A stretch of DNA of 64,000 bases from Candidatus Allofournierella merdavium (GTDB taxonomy: Bacteria > Bacillota > Clostridia > Oscillospirales > Ruminococcaceae), in the NCBI GenBank assembly GCA_019118765.1, contig DWYI01000017.1, forward strand, positions 62,001 to 126,000. The letters are read 5' to 3'. The translations under genes and the position numbers were made by a program. The notes below the pieces were generated by a model. That model saw only the letters and a list, made by a program, of their open reading frames with translations, had not been told where the DNA came from and did not search any database. Below are positions 14,840 to 23,282 of the stretch, piece after piece. Position 1 is the stretch's first letter, and the number at the start of each line of letters is the position of its first letter.

Positions 14840-16294
14840 TTACTCGCCCAGTACCACGTCCCGCAACGCGTCGGGCGCGATGACAGCGTCAAACCGCTCC
14901 GGCAGGCTGCGCAGGCAGGCCAGCGCCTTTGGCGCGGGCTGACCGGTATACTCCGCCAGGGCGCCCATGGCCGCGAACTCATCCCGGGGCAGCGGGCGGC
15001 CCAGGGCGGCCAGCACATCCCGAGGGAACTTGAAGGGGCTGGCGGTGGAGAGCACCACCATGGGAGCCTCGCTCTTGTTGCGTCGGGCGGCGCTGAAGGC
15101 CACGGCGGTGTGGGGGTCGCACAGGTAGCCGCGCTGTTCAAAGAGTTCCCTGATCTGGGCGGCGGCGGTGGCGTCGTCGGCGCTGGCGGCGCCGAAGTCG
15201 GCGCGGATGCGCTCCATTACCTCCGGATCCACCCGGTAAGAGCCGTCCTCCGACAGCTGTTTCATCCAGCCCCGCACCCGGTCCGCGCCGGCCATGTGGT
15301 ACAGCAGCCGCTCCAGGTTGGAGGAGACCAGGATGTCCATGGAGGGCGAGGTGGTGCGGTAGAAGGGGCGGCGGGCGTTGTAAACGCCGGTGGCGAAGAA
15401 CTCGGTGAGCACGTCGTTTTTGTTGGACGCGCAGATCAGCTTGCCCACCGGCAGGCCCATCTGCTTGGCGTACCAGCCGGCCAGGATGTCGCCGAAGTTG
15501 CCGGTGGGCACGCAGAAGTCCGCCTTGTCCCCCGCCTTGAGCGCGCCGGCGCGCACCAGCTGGCCGTAGGCGTGGAAGTAGTAGACGATCTGGGGCACAA
15601 GACGCCCCCAGTTGATCGAGTTGGCGCTGGAGAGATGCACCCCCCGCGCGGCCAGCTGCCGGGCCACGTCGGCGTCGCCGAAGATCCGCTTCACGCCGGT
15701 CTGGGCGTCGTCAAAATTGCCCTGTACCGCGTATACGGCCACATTCCCGCCCTGCTGGGTGGTCATCTGCAGCCGCTGGATCTCGCTGGTGCCGTGGCTG
15801 GGATAGAACACCGTGATGGTCACGCCCGGCACGTCGCAATAGCCGGCCAGGGCCGCCTTGCCGGTGTCCCCCGAGGTCGCCACCAGGATGGCGGTGGTGG
15901 AACCGTCGCCCAGCATCCGTTTGGCCTCCACCAGCAGGCGGGGCATCAGCTGCAGGGCAAAGTCTTTGAAGGCACAGGTAGGCCCATGCCACAACTCCAG
16001 GCTGTACAGCCCGTCCCCCGCCGCCCGCAGGGGCGCGGTGCCCTCGCCGAAGGCTTCGCCGTAGACCTGCCGCACCGTGTCCCGCAAAAAGGCGGGGTCG
16101 TAGTCGGTGAGGAATTTTTCCAGGATCAGCGCCGCCAGGGCGGGATAATCCGGCTGGGCCAGCGTCTCCTTCAGATCCACCGAAGGAAACCGTTCCGGCA
16201 CGAACAGGCCGCCGTCGCCGGCAAGGCCCAGGCAGATGGCCCGGGCTGCACTGACCGGCTGGCCCGCGCCGCGGGTGGTAGTAAACTGCATCAT
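14840..16294 (-). CDS. thrC: threonine synthase
   Basis: 484-aa PLP enzyme converting O-phosphohomoserine to threonine. The PLP lysine is Lys110 in CAFKDFALQ. The phosphate-binding loop (ATSGDTGKAAL) and substrate motif (SSANSINWGRL) follow. Length fits the long (E. coli/yeast) branch of ThrC rather than the ~350-aa Bacillus branch. It starts with a double ATG after GGGGG. No thrB or hom lies nearby, and no T-box leader is visible in the 36 bp before it. Confidence 0.95.
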   Translation of the reverse strand: MMQFTTTRGAGQPVSAARAICLGLAGDGGLFVPERFPSVDLKETLAQPDYPALAALILEKFLTDYDPAFLRDTVRQVYGEAFGEGTAPLRAAGDGLYSLELWHGPTCAFKDFALQLMPRLLVEAKRMLGDGSTTAILVATSGDTGKAALAGYCDVPGVTITVFYPSHGTSEIQRLQMTTQQGGNVAVYAVQGNFDDAQTGVKRIFGDADVARQLAARGVHLSSANSINWGRLVPQIVYYFHAYGQLVRAGALKAGDKADFCVPTGNFGDILAGWYAKQMGLPVGKLICASNKNDVLTEFFATGVYNARRPFYRTTSPSMDILVSSNLERLLYHMAGADRVRGWMKQLSEDGSYRVDPEVMERIRADFGAASADDATAAAQIRELFEQRGYLCDPHTAVAFSAARRNKSEAPMVVLSTASPFKFPRDVLAALGRPLPRDEFAAMGALAEYTGQPAPKALACLRSLPERFDAVIAPDALRDVVLGE

Positions 16295-16330
16295 GATTCC
16301 CCCTCTATCTACATTGCGCGATCGCGCGTT

Positions 16331-16690
16331 TCAAACTTCAAAGGCGCCCCGGATGCAGTGTACCAGCAAACCGCCTCCCTCGGCGGGGGTGACCTCCACC
16401 ACATCGAAGCGAACGGGGTGCTCCGCCAGACCGGACTGCTGCAAAAAGCGCCGGGACGCGAGAACGATCCGCCGCTGCTTGGCCGGCCCCACCGCCTCGG
16501 CCGCGGGGCCCCGTCGGGTCTCGCTGCGGGCCTTCACCTCCGCGATGACCACCGTCTCCCCTTCCAGCAGGACCAGGTCCAGTTCGCCCATGCGGGTGCG
16601 GTAGCCGTGGGCCAGCAGCCGGCAGCCCCGGTCCAGATAGTACCGGGCCGCGGCGGCCTCCCCTTTCCGGCCGAACGTCCTTGCGTCCAT
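16331..16690 (-). CDS. YraN/UPF0102 nuclease-fold protein
   Basis: 119 aa with the UPF0102 pattern: GRKGEAAAARYYLDRGCRLL, then MGELDLVLLEGETVVIAEVKAR, the E-x(n)-D...E-x-K motif of the restriction-endonuclease-like fold. Biochemical role is not settled. It begins 3 bp after rnhB, the usual partner in Firmicutes. Confidence 0.88.
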   Translation of the reverse strand: MDARTFGRKGEAAAARYYLDRGCRLLAHGYRTRMGELDLVLLEGETVVIAEVKARSETRRGPAAEAVGPAKQRRIVLASRRFLQQSGLAEHPVRFDVVEVTPAEGGGLLVHCIRGAFEV

Positions 16691-16693
16691 GGC

Positions 16694-17305
16694 TTAATAC
16701 CCCAGCTTTTTCAAGAAACTGCGCCGGTAGAACGGCTGGATGCCGTAGCGCTCCAGCAGTTCATAGTGCAGCTTGGTGGGATAGCCTTTGTGCGTGGCCA
16801 GCTGGTACTGGGGATACTGACGGTCCAGTTCCAACATATACCGGTCCCGGCTGACCTTGGCGAGGATGGACGCCGCCGCCACGCTGGCGCAGACGCCGTC
16901 CCCCTTCACCTGGGCCAGCGCCGGCACCGCAAGCTGCGGCGGCACCCGATTGCCGTCCACCACGGCAAAGGCGGGCGCGGGGTCAAGGGCCGCCACCGCC
17001 CGCTCCATGCCGGCCATGGTGGCCCAGAGGATGTTCTTTTCGTCGATCTCCTGGGGGCTCACGAACACGATCTGATAGGCCAGCGCCTTCTCCGTGATCT
17101 CGTCAAAGAGGGCCTCCCGCTTTTTTTCACTCAGCTTTTTGGAGTCGTTTACCCCCGGCACCGGGCGCGCGGGGTCCAGGATGACCGCCGCGCAGCACAC
17201 CGGCCCGCACAGCGGGCCGCGCCCCGCCTCGTCCACGCCGCAGAATATGCCGTGCCGGGCGCGGACGGCGTCGTCGTATTCATACAGTGGGCTGTTCGTG
17301 TCCAT
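16694..17305 (-). CDS. rnhB: ribonuclease HII
   Basis: 203-aa endonuclease that cuts the RNA of RNA-DNA hybrids and single ribonucleotides in DNA. The active site is GVDEAGRGPL(C)GPV (Asp-Glu near 24-25), with VNDSKKLSEKKRE and the VVDGNR Asp further on. The start overlaps rbgA by 26 nt, pointing to translational coupling. An rbgA-rnhB-yraN order is common in Firmicutes. Confidence 0.95.
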   Translation of the reverse strand: MDTNSPLYEYDDAVRARHGIFCGVDEAGRGPLCGPVCCAAVILDPARPVPGVNDSKKLSEKKREALFDEITEKALAYQIVFVSPQEIDEKNILWATMAGMERAVAALDPAPAFAVVDGNRVPPQLAVPALAQVKGDGVCASVAAASILAKVSRDRYMLELDRQYPQYQLATHKGYPTKLHYELLERYGIQPFYRRSFLKKLGY

Positions 17306-18197
17306 CCTGCTGCCCTCCTTGCCGGGGCGGCGTCTCCAGGGTGATGCGCCCCCACTTGCTCGCGCGGAACTCGTCCACCAGCATGATGGCCGCCCGCTCG
17401 GTGTTCACCTCGCCGCCGCTCACCAGCATGCCGCGGGCCCGGCCGATGGCCTCCACCAGCTCCCAGGGGCCCAGTTCCCGCACCTGCTGTTCGGCCAGCT
17501 TGTAGCGCTGGGCCAGCCGGTCGGGGTAGACCTCCTGCATCTGGGCCACCAGGCCCATGGCCAGTTCCTCAATGTCCAGGATGTCGTCCTTGATGGAGCC
17601 GATGAACGCCAGGTTGGTGGCGGTCTCCAGGCTGTCGAATTTCTTCCAGAGCACGCCGGGCATATCCAGCAGGTCGTAGTTGCCCACCGTGACCCACTGC
17701 TTGCCCCGGGTGACGCCGGGCTTGTCGGCGGCCTTGGCGCGGGTGGTGCCGGCGAAGTTGTTGATGAAGGTGGACTTGCCCACATTGGGGATGCCCACCA
17801 CCATCACCCGGATGCGCGCGCCCGCCATGCCCTTGCCGGCGCGCCTCTCCAGCAGCTGCCGCAGTTCCGCCTCGATGGCGCTTCGCACCTGGCCCGCGCT
17901 GCCCTTCTGCTTGGCGCTGATGGCCACACACCCGGCCCCCGCGGCGCGGAAATAGGCCTGCCACGCCTTTGTGAGCGCCGGGTCGGCGAGGTCCGCCTTG
18001 TTCAGCACATACAGCCGGGGTTTAACAGCGGTGAGCCGCTGGAGTTCGGGGTTGAGGCTGCTCAGGGGAATGCGCGCGTCCAGCAGCTGCAGCACCACAT
18101 CCACATTTTTCAGATTGGCTTCGATCAGCCGCAGGGTCTTGGCCATGTGGCCGGGAAACCACTGGATGTTGCGGCGGTTCACAAATTCATTGCTCAT
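17280..18197 (-). CDS. rbgA: ribosome biogenesis GTPase YlqF/RbgA
   Basis: 305-aa circularly permuted GTPase acting late in 50S assembly. Motif order is permuted as in YlqF: G4 NKAD (near 67), G5 SAKQ, G1 GIPNVGKST (near 139), G2, and G3 DMPG (near 184), followed by the helical C-terminal RNA-binding domain. The N-terminal IQWFPGHMAK signature is diagnostic. ATGA overlap with lepB. Confidence 0.96.
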   Translation of the reverse strand: MSNEFVNRRNIQWFPGHMAKTLRLIEANLKNVDVVLQLLDARIPLSSLNPELQRLTAVKPRLYVLNKADLADPALTKAWQAYFRAAGAGCVAISAKQKGSAGQVRSAIEAELRQLLERRAGKGMAGARIRVMVVGIPNVGKSTFINNFAGTTRAKAADKPGVTRGKQWVTVGNYDLLDMPGVLWKKFDSLETATNLAFIGSIKDDILDIEELAMGLVAQMQEVYPDRLAQRYKLAEQQVRELGPWELVEAIGRARGMLVSGGEVNTERAAIMLVDEFRASKWGRITLETPPRQGGQQDGHEQPTV

Positions 18198-18733
18198 TGG
18201 ATCAATCCTATTTTATTGAAGGGGTAAAGCCGCAGGATCACCTTGCCCAGGATGTCCCGCTCGTCGATGAACCCAACACTGCTGCTGCGGCTGTCGGTGG
18301 AGTGCTGGCGGTTGTCGCCCATCAGAAACAGCACCCCCTCCGGTACAGTGAGGGGGAACTCCACATCCCCCGTGGACAGGGTGCCCTCCGGCGTATAGGG
18401 CTCATCCAGCGCCTCGCCGTTGACATACACCAGGCCCTTGGCCACGTCGATGTACACCGTGTCGCCGCCCTTGGCGATGACACGCTTCACCAGGGGTTTG
18501 CCGTAGTTGATGTAGCTGTCCACCACCACCACATCGCCCCGCTGGGGCGTGTAGAAGGTGCTCTGCACCAGCAGACGGTCGCCGTCGATTAGGGTGTTGT
18601 TCATGGAGCTGCCGCTGACCACCACGATGCGGGCGCAAAAGGCGAACACCAGCACCAGCACCGCCAGCGCGAACACCAGCGCGTCGTACCAGTCCAGGAT
18701 GTCCATATTGCGCCGAAAACGGGTCTCCTCCAT
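18194..18733 (-). CDS. lepB: signal peptidase I
   Basis: 179-aa type I signal peptidase with a single N-terminal membrane segment (about 19-38). The nucleophile is Ser43 in SGSSMNNT and the general base is Lys83 in VKRVIAKGGD. Box E is GVLFLMGDNRQHSTDSR. Small Gram-positive SipS size. ATG 18733 has GGAGGG 9 nt upstream; an in-frame start at 18808 would overlap the rplS terminator and is rejected. In the conserved rplS-lepB-rbgA-rnhB order. Confidence 0.95.
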   Translation of the reverse strand: MEETRFRRNMDILDWYDALVFALAVLVLVFAFCARIVVVSGSSMNNTLIDGDRLLVQSTFYTPQRGDVVVVDSYINYGKPLVKRVIAKGGDTVYIDVAKGLVYVNGEALDEPYTPEGTLSTGDVEFPLTVPEGVLFLMGDNRQHSTDSRSSSVGFIDERDILGKVILRLYPFNKIGLIQ

Positions 18734-18794
18734 GATGTTGTGCCCTCCCCCGTGATAATGAATAAATTTAACGGGTTTTATTGTAGCATATAAC

Positions 18795-18827
18795 AAAAAA
18801 AGGGGCAATATCCATTGCCCCTTTTTT
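18795..18827 (-). terminator. rplS terminator (bidirectional form)
   Basis: AGGGGCAAT and ATTGCCCCT arms with a short loop, flanked by A-rich and T-rich runs on both sides (TTTTTTTG on the minus strand), immediately after rplS. lepB must be read through or use a promoter near TACAAT at about 18779-18784. Confidence 0.8.
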
Positions 18828-18834
18828 CGCGGTC

Positions 18835-19179
18835 TTATCGGATCTGCTCTTTGACCTTGGCGGCCTTGCCGGTGCGGCTGCGCAGGTAGAACAGCTTGGC
18901 CCGGCGCACCTTGCCGTGGCGGACGACCTCCACCTTCTCAACGAAGGGAGAGTTGACGGGGAACACGCGCTCCACGCCCACGCCGTAGGAAGTGCGGCGC
19001 ACGGTGAAGGTCTCGGCGACGCCGCCGTGCTTCTTGGCGATCACGGTGCCCTCAAAGGCCTGGATACGCTCGCGCTCGCCTTCCTTGATGCGGACGGAGA
19101 CCCGAACGGTGTCACCGACCTCGAACTGGGGCCGGTTCTCTTTGACCATGCCCTGCGTGATGATCTGCATTGCGTCCAT
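18835..19179 (-). CDS. rplS: 50S ribosomal protein L19
   Basis: 114-aa ribosomal protein at the 30S-50S interface. The family motifs [30 protein letters not shown] and [35 protein letters not shown] are complete. ATG 19179 has GGAGG 8 nt upstream, better than the upstream in-frame ATG at 19194 which overlaps that SD. Confidence 0.97.
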   Translation of the reverse strand: MDAMQIITQGMVKENRPQFEVGDTVRVSVRIKEGERERIQAFEGTVIAKKHGGVAETFTVRRTSYGVGVERVFPVNSPFVEKVEVVRHGKVRRAKLFYLRSRTGKAAKVKEQIR

Positions 19180-19287
19180 TGATGAATCCTCCATTTTTTT
19201 ATGACGTTCATACCCGGAACCCGGCAGAGGACCGCCCGTTTAATGATGTACATTAACCCCGCTGGTGGTGCCAGCGAACACTAACGC
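19180..19287 (-). promoter_or_regulatory. rplS 5' leader, possible L19 leader element
   Basis: About 108 nt between the predicted start site and the ATG. It contains a CGCTGG/CCAGCG hairpin with a CACCA loop (about 19260-19277) and a G/C-rich second half. Firmicute rplS genes often carry an L19 autoregulatory leader; the location fits, but I could not verify the consensus by eye. Confidence 0.35.
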
Positions 19288-19293
19288 CTAAAT

Positions 19294-19322
19294 ATGATAG
19301 CACAGCGCCGGACGATTTGCAA
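19294..19322 (-). promoter_or_regulatory. rplS promoter
   Basis: TTGCAA (19317-19322), 17-bp spacer, TATCAT (19294-19299) on the minus strand. The -35 lies at the very end of the preceding gene's 3' region. Confidence 0.65.
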
Positions 19323-19328
19323 GCTTTT

Positions 19329-19973
19329 TCAGGCAAAATCCTCGGAATTTTTTGTGAGCAGCCGGGTGCGCAGCACCTGGGCCCGGGTGGCATCCACACC
19401 GCAGTGCTGCTGCAAAAAGCTCAGCCACAGGCTCGGGTTGAGGTTCAGCCCTTCCCCCGCCGGCAAAAGCATCTCAAAACGCACCTCGTCCCCATCCTGC
19501 ACATAATCCAGCCGGGGGCAGTGCTCTTTTAGGTCGATCTCTTTCTGCCCCCGCTTGGACTTTTTCATCACCGGGGCCGTGTCCAGCGCGTTGTAGCGGT
19601 CCAGCGCATCCCGGAAGGCCGCGGGCAGGCGCACCGTGTACACGGCGCCGGCGATCTGTTCCGCCTTGTATTTGGGCAGGGTCACGGCGGTGACGGCCAC
19701 GCCCAGGGGCATCACCGGCTCCAGCGCCGCTTTCCACGCCGCCAGGTCCGGCTGTTCTTCCTCGGTTTTTACATCCACGCTCTCCACCAGGCTCTCCTGG
19801 CCCAGAGGCAGCGGGCAGGCAAAGGTCATGTAGATGTGAGGGTTGAAGCCCAGGGTGTACCACACCGGCAGGCCGCTGCGCTTGAGGGAGCGCTGCATCG
19901 CCCGCTGGAGGTCCAGCAGGGAGATGTAGGAGGCTTCGCCGGTCTTAGTGAACCAGATCCGCACCGTAGTCAA
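19329..19973 (-). CDS. TIGR03936 / DUF2344 radical-SAM-linked protein
   Basis: 214 aa beginning TTVRIWFTKTGEASYISLLDLQRAMQRSLKRSGLPVW, the DUF2344 signature. The start is TTG 19973, supported by GGGAGG 8 nt upstream and by the family's typical N-terminus; it overlaps the radical SAM gene by 29 nt. This family is found next to, or fused with, TIGR03960 radical SAM proteins, and the pair is usually beside rng-rplU-rpmA in clostridia. A role in RNA modification is suspected but not shown. Here rplS, not rng, follows. Confidence 0.88.
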   Translation of the reverse strand: MTTVRIWFTKTGEASYISLLDLQRAMQRSLKRSGLPVWYTLGFNPHIYMTFACPLPLGQESLVESVDVKTEEEQPDLAAWKAALEPVMPLGVAVTAVTLPKYKAEQIAGAVYTVRLPAAFRDALDRYNALDTAPVMKKSKRGQKEIDLKEHCPRLDYVQDGDEVRFEMLLPAGEGLNLNPSLWLSFLQQHCGVDATRAQVLRTRLLTKNSEDFA

Positions 19974-21822
19974 AGCAGGCACCTCCCACGAATTTATTGG
20001 CGCCGCAGGCGCTGCATGTTTTGTTGCAGGGCTGGGTGGTCCGGGCGGCCATGGCCTTCTGGTACTCCCGCACCAGGAACGCATGGCTCACGCCGTAATC
20101 CATGTGGCTCCAGGGGGTCACCTCATCCAGCCCGATGAAACGGTTGGCGTAAAAAGCGGTGTCCAGCCCACACTCGCGGAAGGCCTCCATCCAGCGGTCG
20201 TAGTGGAAGCACTCGTCCCAGCCGTCGAAGAAACAGCCCTTGCGATAGGCGGTCTCCAGCACCCGGCCCAGCCGGCGGTCGCCCTTGGCGAACACCGCCT
20301 CCAAAAAGCTGATGGAACTGTCGTGATAGTTCACATGGATCTTTTTGCTGTGGACGCTGTGCAGCAGGTGCTGCTGCTTTTCCTTCAGCTGGGACTCGGT
20401 GTCCTGGGGAACGAACTGGAAGGGGGTGTGGGGCTTGGGCACAAAGCAGGCCACGCTGATGGTCACCTGCACGCTCTTGCCCTTGGGCTTGTCCGGATTC
20501 GCGTAGTACAGGTCCACCACCTTCTGCGCGGTGTCCGCGATGCCCTCGATGTCCTCCATGGTCTCGGTGGGCAGGCCCATCATGAAGTACAGCTTCACCG
20601 AGGTGTACCCCGCCTTGAAGGCGAGGGTGCAGGTGTGCTCGATCTCCGGCCAGGTGACGTTTTTGTTGATGACGTCCCGCAGGCGCTGGGTGCCCGCCTC
20701 CGGCGCGAAGGTCAGGCCGGTCTTGCGCACCCGGTTGGTCTTTTCCACCAGGCTCTCGCTGAAGTTGTCGATGCGCAGCGAGGGCAGCGACAGGCTCACA
20801 TGCTCGCCTCCCGTCCAGGTGAGCAGGTCGTCCAGCAGGGTCTCCAGCTGGCTGTGGTCGGAGGTGGAGAGGCTGGTGAGGCTGATCTCCTCGTAGCCGG
20901 TGTTGTCGCACAGGCGGTGGGCGGCGGCGTTGAGCTTGTCCGCGCTGCGCTGGCGCATGGGCCGGTAGAGGAACCCCGCCTGGCAGAAGCGGCAGCCGCG
21001 CACGCAGCCCCGCAGCACCTCGATCTGGGCACGGTCATGCACCGCGCCCACCATGGGCACTACAAAATGGGTGGGCGGGGTCTGGCTGTCCATATCCCGG
21101 ATGATGGCCTTGGTGACCACGGCGGGCGCCGCGGGGTCGTTGGGGGTAATGGCTTTGACGCGGCCGTCCTCGTGATAACTCACGTCATAGAAGGAGGGCA
21201 CATAACAGCCCGGCACGGCGGCGATGCGCCGCAGCACCTCTTTTTTGGGCAGCCCTTTCCGCTTGGCCTCTTCCACGATGCGGCAGACGTGGGGCAGCTG
21301 CTCCTCCCCTTCCCCCAGCATCATCATGTCGATGAAATCCGCCAGAGGTTCGGCGTTGCACACACAGGGGCCGCCCGCCACGATCAGCGGCCACTCCTCG
21401 CCCCGGTCGGCCGCCCGCAGGGGGATGCCCGCCAGATCCAGCATGGCCAGGATGTTGCTGTATGAGAGTTCATATTGCAGGGTGAAGCCCACGATGTCGA
21501 ACTCGGTCAGCGGGTCCTTGCTCTCCAGCGCGTAGAGGGGCAGGCCCACCCGCTCCATCTCCGCCTTCATATCCACCCAGGGCATAAAGACGCGCTCGCA
21601 CCACCAGTTCGGCTGCTGGTTCAAAAGTTCGTACAGGATCTTCATGCCTAGAAAGGACATCCCCACCTCGTAGGTGTCGGGGAAACAGAAGGCAAAGCGC
21701 AGGTCCACATCCGCCTTGTCCTTGATGACGCAGCCCGGCTCGCCGCCGGTGTAGCGGCCCGGCTTCTGCACATGGGCCAGCGCCTCTTTCAATTTCGGGT
21801 CAAACAAAACCGGTTCCTCCAT
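19945..21822 (-). CDS. TIGR03960 family B12-binding-like radical SAM protein
   Basis: 625 aa. An N-terminal B12-binding-like Rossmann domain (about 40-190: AFCFPDTYEVGMSFLGMKILYELLN, GGPCVCNAEPLADFID) precedes a radical SAM core with the cluster motif C-x3-C-x2-C in RGCVRGCRFCQAG (near 287). A GLPTE motif and a Cys-rich C-terminus (CNKTCSACGANKF) follow. The reaction is unknown. It is translationally coupled to the DUF2344 partner and has its own promoter. Confidence 0.9.
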   Translation of the reverse strand: MEEPVLFDPKLKEALAHVQKPGRYTGGEPGCVIKDKADVDLRFAFCFPDTYEVGMSFLGMKILYELLNQQPNWWCERVFMPWVDMKAEMERVGLPLYALESKDPLTEFDIVGFTLQYELSYSNILAMLDLAGIPLRAADRGEEWPLIVAGGPCVCNAEPLADFIDMMMLGEGEEQLPHVCRIVEEAKRKGLPKKEVLRRIAAVPGCYVPSFYDVSYHEDGRVKAITPNDPAAPAVVTKAIIRDMDSQTPPTHFVVPMVGAVHDRAQIEVLRGCVRGCRFCQAGFLYRPMRQRSADKLNAAAHRLCDNTGYEEISLTSLSTSDHSQLETLLDDLLTWTGGEHVSLSLPSLRIDNFSESLVEKTNRVRKTGLTFAPEAGTQRLRDVINKNVTWPEIEHTCTLAFKAGYTSVKLYFMMGLPTETMEDIEGIADTAQKVVDLYYANPDKPKGKSVQVTISVACFVPKPHTPFQFVPQDTESQLKEKQQHLLHSVHSKKIHVNYHDSSISFLEAVFAKGDRRLGRVLETAYRKGCFFDGWDECFHYDRWMEAFRECGLDTAFYANRFIGLDEVTPWSHMDYGVSHAFLVREYQKAMAARTTQPCNKTCSACGANKFVGGACFDYGADLVH

Positions 21823-21866
21823 CGCGCGCGCTGCAAACGGCAGCCCGCAGGTTTGATTACCTGTTT

Positions 21867-21895
21867 ATTGTACCCGATTCGCCGCATAATTGCAA
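21867..21895 (-). promoter_or_regulatory. promoter of the TIGR03960-TIGR03936 pair
   Basis: TTGCAA (21890-21895), 17-bp spacer, TACAAT (21867-21872) on the minus strand, directly after the stop of the upstream protease gene. Confidence 0.65.
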
Positions 21896-22315
21896 TCACG
21901 GCCAGAGGGATTGCAACAGCCTGCGCCCGTCCAGATCACCCACCGGCAGCAGATTGAACAGCCCGGTGGCAAGATTCGCCGCCGCGAAAAAGTATCCCCA
22001 GTAGCTTGCCCGCAGCTGCATTTTCGCCAGGGTGCCCGCGCAGAGGGCAAAATTGGTCAGCGGGCCGGCCAGCGCCAGCACAAAGGCCTGCCGGCGGGAC
22101 AGGTGAACGCCGGAGACATCCAGCCCGACGCCACGCACCGAAAGCCGCAGCACCGGCAGGCTGCGGGTGAGGGCCAGCCACACCGCCACATGGCCGCACT
22201 CGTGGAGCAGCGCCGCCAGCAGACCCACCCGCACAAGGCCGCTGTGGTCCCGATACAGCGCAAACCACAGGGCGGCCAGCAGCAGCACCGGGCGGCGAAC
22301 GCGAAGATGCCTCAC
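21896..22315 (-). CDS. minimal M50 site-2 protease, SpoIVFB-like
   Basis: 139-aa integral membrane metalloprotease. The zinc motif HECGH (near 39-43, HExxH) lies in the first core helix and the second ligand motif NLLPVGDLDG near the C-terminus. Three to four hydrophobic segments fit the S2P core only; B. subtilis SpoIVFB has about 288 aa and a CBS domain, both missing here. The ATGA overlap with the upstream LytM protein mirrors the spoIVFA-spoIVFB order, suggesting processing of a sporulation sigma factor or another membrane substrate. Confidence 0.8.
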   Translation of the reverse strand: MRHLRVRRPVLLLAALWFALYRDHSGLVRVGLLAALLHECGHVAVWLALTRSLPVLRLSVRGVGLDVSGVHLSRRQAFVLALAGPLTNFALCAGTLAKMQLRASYWGYFFAAANLATGLFNLLPVGDLDGRRLLQSLWP

Positions 22316-23154
22316 GCCAGGCCCAGCGCCTTGGCCGGGTCGTAGCGCACATCGTTGTACAGCAGTTCAAAGTGCAGGTGCGGGCCGGTGACCATACCCG
22401 TCTGCCCCACCGTGCCCAGCACCGTGTCGGCGCTCACCCGCTCGCCCTGGCGCACAAACACATACTGCATATGGCAATAACGGGTGGTCACGCCGTCGCT
22501 GTGCAGGATGACCACGTTGTTGCCGTAGGATGCGTTGTACTCGCTCTTTTGCACCACGCCCTCCGCAGCGGGATGAATGGGCGTTCCCTCGCCGACGGCA
22601 AGATCGACGCCGGTGTGAAAATCGCTCTTGCCGGTAACGGGATGTTTGCGCCAGCCGTAATCCGATGTGACCGCAAAGCCGCTGACCGGCAGCGACAGCG
22701 CAAAGGGCGGCTGGTAGGATTTTGTGGAATTGCCTTCCGGCACAAAGGGCCAGATGGCGCGCAGCTGGCCGCCTGCCCCCGTGAGTTCGGGGATCGCTTC
22801 GCTGTCCGCCGCCGGCGAGCCGTCGATCTGCGCCATCACCTGAACCACCTCCTCCTGCAGGCGGCTGACCACCTCGGAGGTGAATTTGAGCAGCTGCTCC
22901 TGACCATTCAGTTCCACGCCGCTTTCCAGCGCGGCACGAAAGGCCGCGCCGCACTGGCGGTACGCCTCGGGCGCGACCCGGCTCATCACCAGCACCGCCC
23001 CCACCGCCAGCAGGCAGAGGAACACCTGGACCCGCAAAATATAGTTGGGCCGCTGCTTTTCCCGGGGCGTCAGCGGCGGCGTGAGGGCCGCTTTCATCTC
23101 TTCCGCCTGCGGCAGAATGGGCGGGTACTGGATGTCCTGCGTCTTTTCCCACAT
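22312..23154 (-). CDS. M23 (LytM) domain membrane protein, SpoIVFA-like
   Basis: 280 aa. A cytoplasmic N-terminus of about 45 residues, one membrane helix (YILRVQVFLCLLAVGAVLVM) and an extracytoplasmic M23 domain at the C-terminus (SDYGWRKHPVTGKSDFHTGVDLAVGEGTPI ... GPHLHFEL). The HxxxD and HxH zinc ligands are kept, so unlike SpoIVFA of Bacillus it may be catalytically active. ATG 23154 has GAGG 9 nt upstream; an upstream ATG at 23190 lacks an SD. Coupled to the SpoIVFB-like protease, which it probably anchors or regulates. Confidence 0.8.
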   Translation of the reverse strand: MWEKTQDIQYPPILPQAEEMKAALTPPLTPREKQRPNYILRVQVFLCLLAVGAVLVMSRVAPEAYRQCGAAFRAALESGVELNGQEQLLKFTSEVVSRLQEEVVQVMAQIDGSPAADSEAIPELTGAGGQLRAIWPFVPEGNSTKSYQPPFALSLPVSGFAVTSDYGWRKHPVTGKSDFHTGVDLAVGEGTPIHPAAEGVVQKSEYNASYGNNVVILHSDGVTTRYCHMQYVFVRQGERVSADTVLGTVGQTGMVTGPHLHFELLYNDVRYDPAKALGLA

Positions 23155-23226
23155 GTTTTTGTTCCTCTTTCTCTGTGCTTTATGCTCCATTGTATGCGGC
23201 GGACAAGGGAAAAATGGCAGTTACAG

Positions 23227-23257
23227 AAAAGGCGGGGCCGCACATTGCGGCCCCGCC
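23227..23257 (-). terminator. terminator after the amidase gene
   Basis: GGCGGGGCCGCA and TGCGGCCCCGCC form a perfect 12-bp stem with a 3-nt loop, then TTTTCTGT on the minus strand. Confidence 0.8.
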
Positions 23258-23282
23258 GGCTGCTCTTCCGCCAGGCGGCGGT

